Positions 52,800 to 62,175 are shown, numbered from the stretch's first letter. The stretch is 64,000 nt of DNA from Kushneria marisflavi (GCF_002157205.1 NZ_CP021358.1:62001-126000); one strand, 5' to 3'. The notes: generated by a model not told the origin, from the sequence alone. Translations and numbers: made by a program.

Positions 52800-54322
52800 G
52801 CCGTGCAAATCGCTTTCGGGCGTCTCGCACCCTGATGGTTCAGGGCACTACCTCGGATGCCGGCAAGAGTGCGCTGGTCACTGCCCTTTGCCGAATACTG
52901 ACCCGCCGTGGACACAGGGTGGCCCCCTTCAAACCGCAGAACATGGCGCTCAACAGCGCGGTCACGGTCGACGGCGGTGAAATCGGCCGCGCCCAGGCCG
53001 TCCAGGCCATGGCAGCCGAGGTCGATGCCCACGTGGATTTCAATCCGGTGCTGTTAAAACCCACCTGCGACCAGGGCTCTCAGGTCATTGTGGCGGGCCA
53101 CGCCATCGGTCACATGAAAGCCGCCGAATACTATGCCTACAAGCCTCGACTGCTGGAACAGGTTGTGGCCGCCCATGATCGGCTCTGCCAGGGCTATGAC
53201 CGCGTGGTGGTCGAAGGCGCCGGCAGCGCGGCCGAGATCAATCTGCGTGAGCATGATCTGGCCAACATGGGCTTTGCCGAAGCCGTCGACTGCCCGGTCA
53301 TCCTGATTGCTGATATCGACCGGGGCGGCGTGTTTGCCCATCTGGTAGGCACACTCGATATCATCAGCGCCTCGGAGCGTGAGCGGGTTGTTGGTCTGGT
53401 GATCAATCGCTTTCGCGGCGATATCAGTCTGCTCAAGCCGGGGCTTGAATGGCTCGAGGCGCGTACCGGCAAGCCGGTGCTGGCCGTGGTGCCTTGGCTT
53501 GAGGACCTTCACCTTGAAGCCGAGGACGGCCTGTCCCGTGGTGGTGACAGTACCGGGGCAGCAGACGGGCTCCATGTGGCCGTCATTCTGCTACCCCGCA
53601 TCAGCAACCATACCGACTTTGACGCCCTGCGCCTGCACCCGCAGGTCAGCGTGCGATTCGTGCGGGACCCGTCGGAGCTTGGCACAGCAGATCTGATCAT
53701 CCTGCCCGGCAGCAAGCATGTGCGCGCTGATCTGGCGTGGCTGCGCGAGCGCGGCTGGTCAGACGTGCTGGCTCGACACCTGCGCTACGGCGGCCGGGTC
53801 ATCGGGATCTGTGGCGGTTATCAAATGCTGGGCATCTGTATCGAGGACCCGGAGGGTGTGGAAGGCCCTGCGGGTGAGAGTAAGGGCTTGAGCTGGCTCA
53901 ATCTTTCCACCACGCTGAGGGCCACCAAACAGCTGCATCGTGTCACCGGGCACTGCCTGCTGGGAGGAGTGCACGCTCCGGTCACGGGTTATGAGATTCA
54001 TGTGGGCGAGAGTCTGGGTGACGGGCTTTCTCGCGGCGTGTTTGCCCTCGATGACGGCCGGCTTGATGGCGCCATTTCCGAGGATGGCCAAATTCTTGGC
54101 ACCTATCTGCACGGAGTGTTCGATCACCCGGCCGCGCTACAGGCCCTGCTTGAGTGGGCCGGGCTTTCCGGCCCCGTTGCCTTTGATTATGACGCCCTCC
54201 GGATGACCGAGATCGACCGGCTGGCCGATCACGTTGAGGCGGCGATTGACTGGTCACGCTGGCCGATGCCGGAGGACGCCTCCACCTCGGCCGATTCGGC
54301 AACGCCGGTTCAGGACGCCTGA
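52796..54322 (+). CDS. cobQ: Cobyric acid synthase CobQ
   Basis: 508 residues. [23 protein letters not shown] (P-loop), [50 protein letters not shown] and the class I amidotransferase nucleophile in [11 protein letters not shown] (about residue 340), ending [10 protein letters not shown]. It performs the four remaining side-chain amidations of adenosylcobyrinic acid a,c-diamide. Last gene of the plus arm; its 3' end overlaps the 3' end of convergent eutC by 13 bases. Confidence 0.96.
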   Translation: MSRANRFRASRTLMVQGTTSDAGKSALVTALCRILTRRGHRVAPFKPQNMALNSAVTVDGGEIGRAQAVQAMAAEVDAHVDFNPVLLKPTCDQGSQVIVAGHAIGHMKAAEYYAYKPRLLEQVVAAHDRLCQGYDRVVVEGAGSAAEINLREHDLANMGFAEAVDCPVILIADIDRGGVFAHLVGTLDIISASERERVVGLVINRFRGDISLLKPGLEWLEARTGKPVLAVVPWLEDLHLEAEDGLSRGGDSTGAADGLHVAVILLPRISNHTDFDALRLHPQVSVRFVRDPSELGTADLIILPGSKHVRADLAWLRERGWSDVLARHLRYGGRVIGICGGYQMLGICIEDPEGVEGPAGESKGLSWLNLSTTLRATKQLHRVTGHCLLGGVHAPVTGYEIHVGESLGDGLSRGVFALDDGRLDGAISEDGQILGTYLHGVFDHPAALQALLEWAGLSGPVAFDYDALRMTEIDRLADHVEAAIDWSRWPMPEDASTSADSATPVQDA

Positions 54323-55149
54323 TCCCGAGGCAGCAGGAAATTGCCCTGACTGCCATCGCCCAGCTCGGAGTCCACGACCGAGTCGTCCTTGAGTTCGACG
54401 CCCGAGAGCTCCCGGCGGCTGGCCTCATCAAGCAGATACAGGACCAGCCTTGACGCGGCCTCAAACGACTGTCCCCGCGGGCGAATGTTGGAAATGCAGT
54501 TACGCTCGCTGTCGCGACGCCCGCTCTGCGGTTTCCAGGTAAAGTAGACGCCCAGACTGTCCGGCGAGCTAAGCCCAGGGCGCTCACCAATCAGCACCAA
54601 CCCCATGCGCGCGCCAAGCGCCTCTCCCATCGGGTCACCGATCGCCACACGCCCCTGTTCGACCAGCGCCACCGGCCCTACCGACCAGCCACGCGACTCG
54701 AACGCCGGGATAAGATGATCCAGCAGCATAGCGGCATGCTCGTGAATGGCTCGGGCCGACAGGCCATCCACGACCGTAATGGACAGATCGCACTGCTCGA
54801 TATTCATGGCGCTGAGCTGTTCAAGGCTCTCGTCACTGAGCTGGCGCCCCAGATCCGGGTGGCGCAGATATTCGCTGCGATCACTGGCCTGGCTGTGAAG
54901 GCGCACAACACTTTCAAAGCGCGACTCAAGCGTACTCATCATCTCTTCGGTATCAAGTGGAAGATGCACGGCATCGCGGGCCTGAGCATGTGCCAGCTGA
55001 AAGGCGAGGTGCGGCGCGGTCGGCAGGCTGCCACCAGCGCGGCCCAGCCCGATTCGGGCATCGGTATGTTCACTCAGCTGCTGCCACGGGTTGGGCGTGA
55101 CCGTAGAACCCGTATCTGATGTCATCGACGTGTCTGATGGCTCTGTCAT
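54310..55149 (-). CDS. eutC: Ethanolamine ammonia-lyase small subunit EutC
   Basis: 279 residues. A Ser/Thr-rich N-terminal tail of about 25 residues precedes [38 protein letters not shown], then [24 protein letters not shown] and [23 protein letters not shown], all EutC blocks. With EutB it forms the adenosylcobalamin-dependent lyase that converts ethanolamine to acetaldehyde and ammonia. GGAG upstream of the ATG, 12 bases after eutB. Confidence 0.95.
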   Translation of the reverse strand: MTEPSDTSMTSDTGSTVTPNPWQQLSEHTDARIGLGRAGGSLPTAPHLAFQLAHAQARDAVHLPLDTEEMMSTLESRFESVVRLHSQASDRSEYLRHPDLGRQLSDESLEQLSAMNIEQCDLSITVVDGLSARAIHEHAAMLLDHLIPAFESRGWSVGPVALVEQGRVAIGDPMGEALGARMGLVLIGERPGLSSPDSLGVYFTWKPQSGRRDSERNCISNIRPRGQSFEAASRLVLYLLDEASRRELSGVELKDDSVVDSELGDGSQGNFLLPRDQAS

Positions 55150-55161
55150 GGACGCACTCCG

Positions 55162-56553
55162 TCAGTGGGCACGCGTCAGGGCGTGGGCAAAGGGGGTCAG
55201 CAGATTCTGATCCACGATGATTCTGCCGCGACTGTCAGTGATGGCCATTCGTTCCAGCCAGGCTTCGAACTCGGGCGCAGCCCGTAGCCCCAGCACCTCG
55301 CGGACATAAAGAGCATCATGAAAGGAGGTGGTCTGATAATTGAGCATGATGTCATCGGAGCCTGGAATGCCCATCACATAGTTACAGCCGGCAGCGCCCA
55401 GCAGGGTCAACAGCGCGTCCATATCATCCTGATCGGCTTCGGCATGGTTGGTGTAACAGACATCGCACCCCATCGGCACGCCCAGAAGCTTGCCGCAGAA
55501 ATGATCCTCAAGGCCTGCCCGGGTAATCTGCTTGCCGTTGAAAAGATATTCCGGCCCGATAAAGCCGACCACCGTATTGACCAGTAGCGGATCGAACGCT
55601 CGCGCCACGGCGTAGGCGCGCGCCTCAAGCGTTTGCTGGTCCACGCCGTGATGGGCATTGGCCGACAGCGCACTGCCCTGGCCCGTCTCAAAATACATGA
55701 CGTTGTTGCCAACCGTGCCACGCTGGAGTGACAGCGCCGCCTCCTGTCCTTCCCTGAGAAGCGCCAGATCAATGCCAAAGCCCTGATTGGCTGCCTGAGT
55801 GCCGGCAATCGATTGAAAGACCAGATCGGTGGGTGCGCCACGGTTGATGGCCTCGATCGCGGTGGTGACATGGGTGAGTACACAGCTCTGAGCGGGAATC
55901 TCGTAGTGGCTGATGATGTCATCAAGCATTTTCAAAAGCGTGACCACCGCGCCGGTATTATCGGTTGCCGGATTGATACCGATGACCGCATCGCCATTGC
56001 CGTACAGCAGCCCGTCCAGAATGCTGGCCGCAATGCCGGTCGGGTGATCCGTGGGATGATTGGGCTGTAGCCGGGTCGACAATCGCCCTTCAAGCCCGAT
56101 GGTATTGCGAAAGGCGGTGACCACCCGGCACTTTCGCCCCACCAGCACCAGATCCTGCAGACGCATGATCTTGGCCACGGCGGCCACCATTTCAGGGGTC
56201 AGCCCCGGCGACAGGGCCGCCAGCACATCACTGTCGACTTCATGAGAGAGCAGATAGTTGCGAAACTCGCCTACGCTCAGGTGGGCAATGCGCCCAAAGG
56301 CTTCCCGGTCATGCCCGTCAACGATCAGGCGCGTGACCTCATCGTCTTCGTAAGGCACCAGCAACTCTTCGAGAAAGCGCGTGAGCGGCACCTCCGCCAG
56401 TGCCAGCTGCGCTGCGGCCCGCGTTTCGCTGTCAGCGGCCGCAATGCCTGCCAGCTGATCTCCGGAACGTTCCGGCGTTGCGCAGGCCATCAGGGTTTTG
56501 AGACTTTCAAAGCGATAGCGTTTATGGCCGACGTCATGATGATATTCACTCAT
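55162..56553 (-). CDS. eutB: Ethanolamine ammonia-lyase large subunit EutB
   Basis: 463 residues from the ATG at 56553 with GGAGG five bases upstream; an upstream GTG in frame is discounted. LGLEGRLSTRLQPNHPTD, YGNGDAVIGINPATDN, ALSLQRGTVGNNVMYFETGQGSALSANAHHG-type sequence, CDVCYTNHAEADQDDMD and GIPGSDDIMLNYQTTSFHDA are EutB hallmarks (TIM barrel binding AdoCbl). No eutA reactivase, eutT or microcompartment shell genes are beside it, so this is the stand-alone eutBC form. The 163-base gap to the divergent rhomboid gene carries its promoter. Confidence 0.96.
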   Translation of the reverse strand: MSEYHHDVGHKRYRFESLKTLMACATPERSGDQLAGIAAADSETRAAAQLALAEVPLTRFLEELLVPYEDDEVTRLIVDGHDREAFGRIAHLSVGEFRNYLLSHEVDSDVLAALSPGLTPEMVAAVAKIMRLQDLVLVGRKCRVVTAFRNTIGLEGRLSTRLQPNHPTDHPTGIAASILDGLLYGNGDAVIGINPATDNTGAVVTLLKMLDDIISHYEIPAQSCVLTHVTTAIEAINRGAPTDLVFQSIAGTQAANQGFGIDLALLREGQEAALSLQRGTVGNNVMYFETGQGSALSANAHHGVDQQTLEARAYAVARAFDPLLVNTVVGFIGPEYLFNGKQITRAGLEDHFCGKLLGVPMGCDVCYTNHAEADQDDMDALLTLLGAAGCNYVMGIPGSDDIMLNYQTTSFHDALYVREVLGLRAAPEFEAWLERMAITDSRGRIIVDQNLLTPFAHALTRAH

Positions 56554-56716
56554 GCGCACCTCCGGATCGTGATGTTATTGATCTTGTCGTGATACCGGCG
56601 TTCAGCATAAACGAGAGCCACATGGAGTGACCACAAAAGCGCTCGGCGTCGAAACAGGCATGGCATTGCGCACTGCGCTATGATCGAGCGAACCGCCCTA
56701 TCGATACGAGAAACGC

Positions 56717-57313
56717 ATGACACTGACGCTACTTCTCATCGTGGTGACCTGCGCGGTCTCCATCCCCTGCTTTACCAATCATCGATTGATCGAAAAACTG
56801 CTGTTCTGGCCACCGGCCGTGGCCCGAGGCCAGATCTATCGCTTCGTGACGCATGGATTTGTACATGCCAACGGCGCACATCTGTTTTTCAACATGTTCA
56901 CGCTCTTTTTCTTTGGGCGAGCCATCGAACGCTTTTTTGTCTCTTACATTGGCGCGGCCGGGTTCATCGGGTTTTATCTGGGTGCGATTATCGTAGCCAT
57001 TGTGCCCAGCTATCTGGCGCATCGTAATGATCCGAACTATCGAAGCCTGGGCGCCTCGGGCGCCGTCTCGGCGGTGCTGTTTGCCTTCATTCTGGCGGCG
57101 CCATGGACCACGCTTTACGTGCTGATCATTCCCGTACCGGCCATTGTCTTTGCCATTATCTACACGGCCTGGTCGATTTATGCCGGCCGCCGTGGCGGTG
57201 ATAACGTCAATCACAGTGCGCACCTGTGGGGGGCTGCCTACGGAATCGTATTTGCGCTGCTGATGGAGCCGGCGCTGGGCCCTCGGTTTCTGGAGCAGAT
57301 CGTGGCGTTCTAA
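56717..57313 (+). CDS. Rhomboid-family intramembrane serine protease
   Basis: 198 residues with about six helices. H55-x3-N59 in NGAHLFFNM, the catalytic Ser in LGASGAVSA (S114) and the catalytic His in NHSAHLWGAAYG (H169) are all present, so it should be an active protease. It is short, consisting of little more than the core rhomboid bundle. Divergent from eutB; substrate unknown. Followed by a strong terminator. Confidence 0.92.
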   Translation: MTLTLLLIVVTCAVSIPCFTNHRLIEKLLFWPPAVARGQIYRFVTHGFVHANGAHLFFNMFTLFFFGRAIERFFVSYIGAAGFIGFYLGAIIVAIVPSYLAHRNDPNYRSLGASGAVSAVLFAFILAAPWTTLYVLIIPVPAIVFAIIYTAWSIYAGRRGGDNVNHSAHLWGAAYGIVFALLMEPALGPRFLEQIVAF

Positions 57314-57337
57314 TCCACCGCTACCAGTGGCCATAAC

Positions 57338-57368
57338 AAAAGGGCCCCTTGATGAAGGGGCCCTTTTT
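57338..57368. terminator. Bidirectional terminator
   Basis: AAAGGGCCCCTT/AAGGGGCCCTTT, a 12-bp stem with GATG loop and flanking A and T runs, between the convergent rhomboid and lipoprotein genes. Confidence 0.9.
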
Positions 57369-57394
57369 CATGGGAGGCTACTGCCAACGAGAGA

Positions 57395-57994
57395 TCAGGG
57401 TTTTGGCTGCCAACCGGTCGGGTCTTCACCCGGCGTATTGGCGGCGGCCTTTTCAAGGCAGGACTGAATATGCTCCGCCACGGCTTCATACCCTTGAGTG
57501 GCCTGAATGGGTGAGGCACCGGCCCACGCGCCGATCGGAGTAAATTGATCACTGCCACCAGTGCCGGCCTCGCCGAGACGATCAAAATAGTAATAGTTGG
57601 CTTCAGGCAGACGCTGTATTTCAAGGCGATACGCCAGATCACGTCCGTCATGATGAGTGACCCCGGTCAGACCCGAGACGACGTGATGATCGTCACCTGA
57701 CATTCCATTGAAGGCCATCCCCTCACTCTGGCCTATCGGATCACGCAACCCGCCTGTTGCCAGGTTGATCTGGCGCTGATCCACATTCGCGTTCAGGCAC
57801 TGCTCAAGCTGCATGGGCGTCACTTCCGTATAGGGCCTGCGCAGTGCGAACGACCCCAGATAGTTACCGTCCTCCCCCTGTACGGGATGAATTTCCCGGT
57901 TCTGGGTGACCTGATCGTCCAGGATATATTGCCCGGAAACACACCCTGTCATCAGGGTCAGGGCCGCAGCGCCCATCCATGTCTTGTTCATCAT
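57395..57994 (-). CDS. Lipoprotein, unknown function (199 aa)
   Basis: MMNKTWMGAAALTLMTGC gives a signal with lipobox LMTGC. The mature protein contains TEVTPMQLEQCLNANVD and a C-terminal LEKAAANTPG-type helix, with two further Cys (in EQCLN and QSCLEK) that may pair. Not recognised. A second Met follows the first immediately. Monocistronic, with the bidirectional terminator at its 3' end. Confidence 0.75.
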   Translation of the reverse strand: MMNKTWMGAAALTLMTGCVSGQYILDDQVTQNREIHPVQGEDGNYLGSFALRRPYTEVTPMQLEQCLNANVDQRQINLATGGLRDPIGQSEGMAFNGMSGDDHHVVSGLTGVTHHDGRDLAYRLEIQRLPEANYYYFDRLGEAGTGGSDQFTPIGAWAGASPIQATQGYEAVAEHIQSCLEKAAANTPGEDPTGWQPKP

Positions 57995-58234
57995 TTTGAT
58001 TCGCTTCTCATCCGTGTCGAGCCTTCAGTTGCCATGATTGTAATGGATGGCGAGCCGGTCTGCCTGATACAGGCAGCAAGTGATGTTGACACGCCTTTGA
58101 ACAGAGGGCTTTTCTGATGAATGACTGCTCGATTTCAACAACGTGACAGGCCATATTTTACTGGCTGGGCTGGCGAGAAGCGTTGTGTATCGGCAAGATA
58201 GCCCTCGACACTATCATTGGCAGCGACGACAGGG

Positions 58235-58735
58235 ATGGATGTGACTTCAATCTTAGAGGAATACCGGCACTGGCAGCGTTTTTCCAAACAGGAAAAACTG
58301 GATCAGGAACACCTTGGTGCCGTGCAAAAGCTTGCAAAGTCCGGCGCCATGGCAACACGAATGGCGGCCTCTTACAAAAGCATGGCAGAGCGTGCCGCCT
58401 CGGAAGGTGCCTGCTATCGCACGCTGTTCAGCCGTCGCCAGGACAACGGTGAGCAGCTGGCCTGCGAAGGCTGGCTGTTTGTACGGCGTGTGCTCGCAGA
58501 AGGCGGCACTACCAGAGTCAGGGCCACCCTGCTTGAAACCTTTACGCTGGAACACGGGGTCATTACGCCCGGATCAATGCCTGGAACCAGCGTGACGCTG
58601 GAAATTTTTGATGAACTGCTGGTCAAAAACACCATGCAGCTGGGCTGCCGGGTAGATCGCAGCGATGATGATCGCGACACGCGTTTCGTCACATTCGTCG
58701 ACATGGTTCGGGGCGATTTAAAGGCCCATCTGTAA
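58235..58735 (+). CDS. Hypothetical protein, about 166 aa
   Basis: Not recognised. The start is uncertain: ATG at 58235 has little Shine-Dalgarno, GTG at 58241 has AGGGAT five bases upstream, and a TTG lies at 58217. The first 60 residues are helical and charged (EYRHWQRFSKQEKLDQEHLGAVQKL), then a beta-rich domain (GWLFVRRVLAEGGTTRVRATLLETFTLEHG; VTLEIFDELLVKNTMQLGCRVDRSD). No signal peptide. The 240 bases before it show no other gene. Confidence 0.65.
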   Translation: MDVTSILEEYRHWQRFSKQEKLDQEHLGAVQKLAKSGAMATRMAASYKSMAERAASEGACYRTLFSRRQDNGEQLACEGWLFVRRVLAEGGTTRVRATLLETFTLEHGVITPGSMPGTSVTLEIFDELLVKNTMQLGCRVDRSDDDRDTRFVTFVDMVRGDLKAHL

Positions 58736-58806
58736 TTGGACGACACCCGTTTTCGGCTTTTCATGTTTGAGTAAAATGCCTGACAAGGCATGCACAGGAG
58801 ACGCTC

Positions 58807-59424
58807 ATGAACACTACCCCTACCCCTTATAGTCCTCTGCCACTCAAGGAGATGGACAGCGTCACCAGCATCTGCCGCCCGGGACACCATACGGCATCTG
58901 CTTCGCTGGATATGGACAGCTCGGCGCTGGCGCTTTTGACCGATTTCCAGCAGGTCCGCGCCTTTACCGTCTCCTGCGAGAGCAGTGTCGATGATGCCCT
59001 TCAAACGATGAAGCAAAACAGCATTCATATGCTGCTGGTCATCAATGACAAGGGCGAATTTACCGGCGTCGTGAGTGCCCGCATCCTGTTTGGTGGCAGT
59101 GCGGTCACGCGGGCCATGCAGGAGCGTGGTATTGATCGCGCCGATGTTACGGTCGACATGATCAAGCTGGCACGTGAAGACATGCACTCCATCGATTACG
59201 AGCGGATCGAGCGTGCCACACTGGGGGATCTGGTGCAGACCCTGAAAACGTCCGGCGACCGCCATGTTCTGGTCACCGACCACGACGCTCAGGGCGGGCT
59301 GCGCATTCGCGGCGTCATTTCTGCCCGCGAGGTCAGCAACGCACTCGGTGTCAATCTCGACCATCCCCCGGAAGCTCACAGCTTCTCGGCCATTCGTTCG
59401 GTCGTTCTGGGACACGATCTGTAA
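58807..59424 (+). CDS. CBS-domain protein
   Basis: 205 residues. After a 45-residue N-terminal tail come two CBS motifs: VRAFTVSCESSVDDALQTMKQNSIHMLLVINDKGEFTGVVSARIL (about 50-95), and a second that is weaker (TLGDLVQTLKTSGDRHVLVTDHD, then IRGVISAREVSNALG, about 138-182). CBS pairs bind adenine nucleotides and usually regulate partners; no partner domain is present. AGGAGA upstream of the ATG. Ends at its own terminator. Confidence 0.85.
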   Translation: MNTTPTPYSPLPLKEMDSVTSICRPGHHTASASLDMDSSALALLTDFQQVRAFTVSCESSVDDALQTMKQNSIHMLLVINDKGEFTGVVSARILFGGSAVTRAMQERGIDRADVTVDMIKLAREDMHSIDYERIERATLGDLVQTLKTSGDRHVLVTDHDAQGGLRIRGVISAREVSNALGVNLDHPPEAHSFSAIRSVVLGHDL

Positions 59425-59440
59425 GTCATCGAGGTACAGG

Positions 59441-59467
59441 CAGGGCCGATAATCGGCCCTGTTTTTT
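59441..59467 (+). terminator. Terminator after the CBS-domain gene
   Basis: CAGGGCCGAT/ATCGGCCCTG hairpin followed by six T, 16 bases after the CBS stop. The 200 bases between it and queC hold a TATAAA (59566) promoter-like box and otherwise nothing I recognise. Confidence 0.88.
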
Positions 59468-59673
59468 GATCGCTCCCTGAATTTTCAACTTTCTCGGTTT
59501 TCCTCACAAATCCATTAACAAGCGTGATCTCTTGGAGCTGTCTTATTATCATTAAAAGATAACGGTATAAAATTGAATACTGACATGTCCGTGGTTTAGC
59601 GTTAAACTGCCGCCTTTCATTCGTCCGGACCGGATCCCGGGCGTCGATCTCATCGGCAAAGAAATTCTCCGTC

Positions 59674-60372
59674 ATGACATTACAAACCGCATCACGCGCC
59701 GTCGTCATCTACTCCGGCGGCATGGACTCCTATACCGTTTTACATCGTGCACTACGTGAAGGTTACGAAGTTCACGCGCTCTCCTTCCACTATGGCCAGC
59801 GCCATGCCCGTGAACTCGATGTTGCACGCGAGGTTTGTGAAAGCCTCGGAGTAGCACATCAGGTCGTGGATATACGCGCCATTCATGGACTCATTGGTGC
59901 CTCGGCACTGACCGATGCAACTCAGCAGATGCCGCGCGCCGACTACGCCGAAGACAACATGAAAGCGACGGTCGTGCCCAACCGCAACATGATTCTGCTG
60001 TCGCTGGCCATCGGGCATGCCGTCAACCTTGAAGCAGAGCTCTGCTATTACGGGGCACACGGCGGCGATCACGCCATCTATCCTGACTGCCGCCCCGAGT
60101 TTGTCGCACGCATGAACGACGTGGCAGCCATTGCCAACTACACACCCGTGGAAATACGGGCTCCTTATCTGCATGCGAGCAAGAGCGACATTCTTGCCGA
60201 AGGGCTCAGGATGGGCCTCGACTATGCCCATACGTGGACCTGCTATCTGGGAGAGGCGCTTGCCTGCGGGGAATGTGGCAGCTGTCGCGAACGTCTTCAG
60301 GCCTTTGCATCGCAGGGTCTTGTAGACCCGCTGCCCTATCGTGACCAGACCAGTCAAACGCGGGAGGTGTAG
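59674..60372 (+). CDS. queC: 7-cyano-7-deazaguanine synthase QueC
   Basis: 232 residues. PP-loop SGGMDS (14-19), [43 protein letters not shown], and four zinc Cys (C190, C198, C201, C204). It converts 7-carboxy-7-deazaguanine to preQ0 for queuosine. First gene of queC-queE-queD-ykgJ; two bases before queE. Confidence 0.96.
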   Translation: MTLQTASRAVVIYSGGMDSYTVLHRALREGYEVHALSFHYGQRHARELDVAREVCESLGVAHQVVDIRAIHGLIGASALTDATQQMPRADYAEDNMKATVVPNRNMILLSLAIGHAVNLEAELCYYGAHGGDHAIYPDCRPEFVARMNDVAAIANYTPVEIRAPYLHASKSDILAEGLRMGLDYAHTWTCYLGEALACGECGSCRERLQAFASQGLVDPLPYRDQTSQTREV

Positions 60373-60374
60373 CC

Positions 60375-61019
60375 ATGTACAGCGTCAAGGAAGCGTTCTA
60401 CACCCTGCAGGGAGAAGGTGGTCAGGCCGGTCGCGCCTCGGTGTTCTGTCGTTTTACCGGCTGTAATCTCTGGTCCGGGCGCGAAAAGGATCGTGACAAC
60501 AGTATCTGCCGCTTTTGTGATACCGATTTTATCGGCACGGACGGCCAGAATGGTGGTCGCTTTCGAACGGCTATCGAGCTGGCAGAACACATTGCTGCCC
60601 TGTGGCCGCGCCAGACGGACTCTGCACGTCCCTACGTGGTTTTCACCGGTGGAGAACCACTTCTCCAGCTGGACCGCCGCCTGATTGATGCCGTACACGA
60701 ACGCGGCTTCGAAATCGCGGTAGAGACCAACGGCACCCTGCCAGCGCCCGAAGGCATTGACTGGCTTTGCGTCAGCCCAAAGGGCCGTGCAGAGCTCAAG
60801 CAGCTGTCGGGTAACGAGCTCAAGCTGGTCTATCCCCAGTCGGATGCATTACCCGAGCGCTTCAAAACGCTCGAGTTTGATCACTTTTTTCTGCAGCCCA
60901 TGGACCTTGCGCCGCGTGGCCAGACAGGCAATACCATGGCCGATACGGTTGCCTACTGTATGGAAAACCCGCAGTGGCGCCTTTCCCTGCAGACGCATAA
61001 GATTGCAGGTATTGATTGA
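60375..61019 (+). CDS. queE: 7-carboxy-7-deazaguanine synthase QueE
   Basis: 214 residues of radical-SAM fold. The iron-sulfur Cys are C30, C45 and C48 (the extended Cx14Cx2C form of QueE). FYTLQGEGGQAGR opens it, VVFTGGEPLLQ carries the SAM-binding GGEP, and AVETNGTLPAPEGIDWLCVSPK follows. It ring-contracts carboxytetrahydropterin from QueD. GGGAGGTG upstream of the ATG; the stop overlaps the queD ATG (TGATG). Confidence 0.95.
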   Translation: MYSVKEAFYTLQGEGGQAGRASVFCRFTGCNLWSGREKDRDNSICRFCDTDFIGTDGQNGGRFRTAIELAEHIAALWPRQTDSARPYVVFTGGEPLLQLDRRLIDAVHERGFEIAVETNGTLPAPEGIDWLCVSPKGRAELKQLSGNELKLVYPQSDALPERFKTLEFDHFFLQPMDLAPRGQTGNTMADTVAYCMENPQWRLSLQTHKIAGID

Positions 61020-61867
61020 TGATTCTTTTCGTAAATGCGCTCAGCGCGCTGGATGTGTCCATATGGTGCCCACAGCGTGGCCTGGTGGGCGCAAGCTACC
61101 ATATCGATGTCGAGCTGGAAGGTCAGCTCGGTGACGACGGCATGCTGTTCGATTTCGGGGAGGTAAAACCCTGGATCAAGTCACGCATCGACGCTGGCGT
61201 CGATCACACCCTGTTGGTGCCGACAAAAGCACACGACATCTCGGTCAGTGAATGCAGCGAAGGCCTGCGCCTGCAGACCCGCCATCCCTGGCCAATGGAG
61301 CTTCGAGCACCGCGTCAGGCCTACACCCTGCTGCCCTGGCAACAGATTACGCCCGAACGTCTGGGAGACTATCTCTCTGCCGAACTTTCTCGGCGTCCGC
61401 CGGCACAGGTAGAAAAAATACGGGTGACGCTGCGCGAGGAATCTCATGATGCCGGTGGCTACACCTATAGCCATGGCCTTCGTCGCCACAGCGGCAACTG
61501 TCAGCGCATCGCACACGGTCATCGCTCGCGCCTGGCGATCTGGCACAACGGACAGCGCAGCGAGACACTTGAAACTCAGTGGTCACAGCGTCTTGAAGAT
61601 ATTTACCTGATCGATCAGGCGGATTTGATCGGTACCGACAACGAGACCTGTCATGTCGGTTATGAATCGGCTCAGGGCCGTTTTTCGATACGACTGCCGC
61701 GTGACCGCGCCGAGATCCTGCCAACGCCCACAACCGTCGAGCAGATTGCCAACTGGATGGCACAGGAAATTGCGTCACTGCATGGAGGCAGCGTGAGGGT
61801 GCAAGCGTTTGAAGGGATCGACAAGGGGGCTGTCGCAACTGCCCAGGGCGCCCGGGATAGCGCATGA
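61019..61867 (+). CDS. queD: 6-carboxytetrahydropterin synthase QueD, tandem two-domain form
   Basis: 282 residues from the ATG at 61019, overlapping the queE stop. Twice the usual QueD length (about 120). Domain 1 (about 1-140) has GMLFDFGEVKPW and the Asp-His pair D62-H63 (GVDHTLLVP) but lacks the zinc His and the catalytic Cys. Domain 2 (about 145-270) has YSHGLRRHSGNCQRIAHGH, supplying three zinc His (H152, H166, H168) and the Cys (C161), but no Asp-His pair. The two halves look complementary. It makes 6-carboxytetrahydropterin from dihydroneopterin triphosphate. Overlaps ykgJ by ATGA. Confidence 0.85.
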   Translation: MILFVNALSALDVSIWCPQRGLVGASYHIDVELEGQLGDDGMLFDFGEVKPWIKSRIDAGVDHTLLVPTKAHDISVSECSEGLRLQTRHPWPMELRAPRQAYTLLPWQQITPERLGDYLSAELSRRPPAQVEKIRVTLREESHDAGGYTYSHGLRRHSGNCQRIAHGHRSRLAIWHNGQRSETLETQWSQRLEDIYLIDQADLIGTDNETCHVGYESAQGRFSIRLPRDRAEILPTPTTVEQIANWMAQEIASLHGGSVRVQAFEGIDKGAVATAQGARDSA

Positions 61868-62169
61868 ACACCGATGATGGACATCATGACATGATCGCCA
61901 CAAGCCGCCAGCAGGACGGCTGCCGTCCAGGCTGTGGTGCCTGCTGCATTGCACCGTCCATCAGTTCCGCTATTCCTGGAATGCCCCACGGCAAACCTGC
62001 CGGCGTTCGCTGTATCCAGCTTGATGACAACAATCTTTGTCAGCTTTTTGGTGATCCGCGCCGACCAGGGGTATGTCACGACTTCACTTACGATCAGGAG
62101 ATCTGTGGTTACTCGCGAAAAGAGGCACTCGATACGATTGCCCTGCTTGAAGCGAGCAGCATGCCCTGA
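61864..62169 (+). CDS. YkgJ-family cysteine-cluster protein
   Basis: 101 residues. GCRPGCGACCIAPSISSAIPGMPHGKPAGVRCIQLDDNNLCQLFG...RPGVC matches the YkgJ/UPF0153 zinc- or iron-chelating domain with eight or so Cys. Function unknown. Its ATG overlaps the queD stop, so it is translationally coupled to the preQ0 operon; terminator follows at once. Confidence 0.9.
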   Translation: MNTDDGHHDMIATSRQQDGCRPGCGACCIAPSISSAIPGMPHGKPAGVRCIQLDDNNLCQLFGDPRRPGVCHDFTYDQEICGYSRKEALDTIALLEASSMP

Positions 62170-62175
62170 AAACAG

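Noticed and set aside
39787-59570. Exact 14-base match AGATAACGGTATAA at 39787-39800 and 59557-59570
   Set aside because: A window of this size is expected to contain several 14-base matches by chance, and the two sites have different contexts, one of them antisense to the cob genes.
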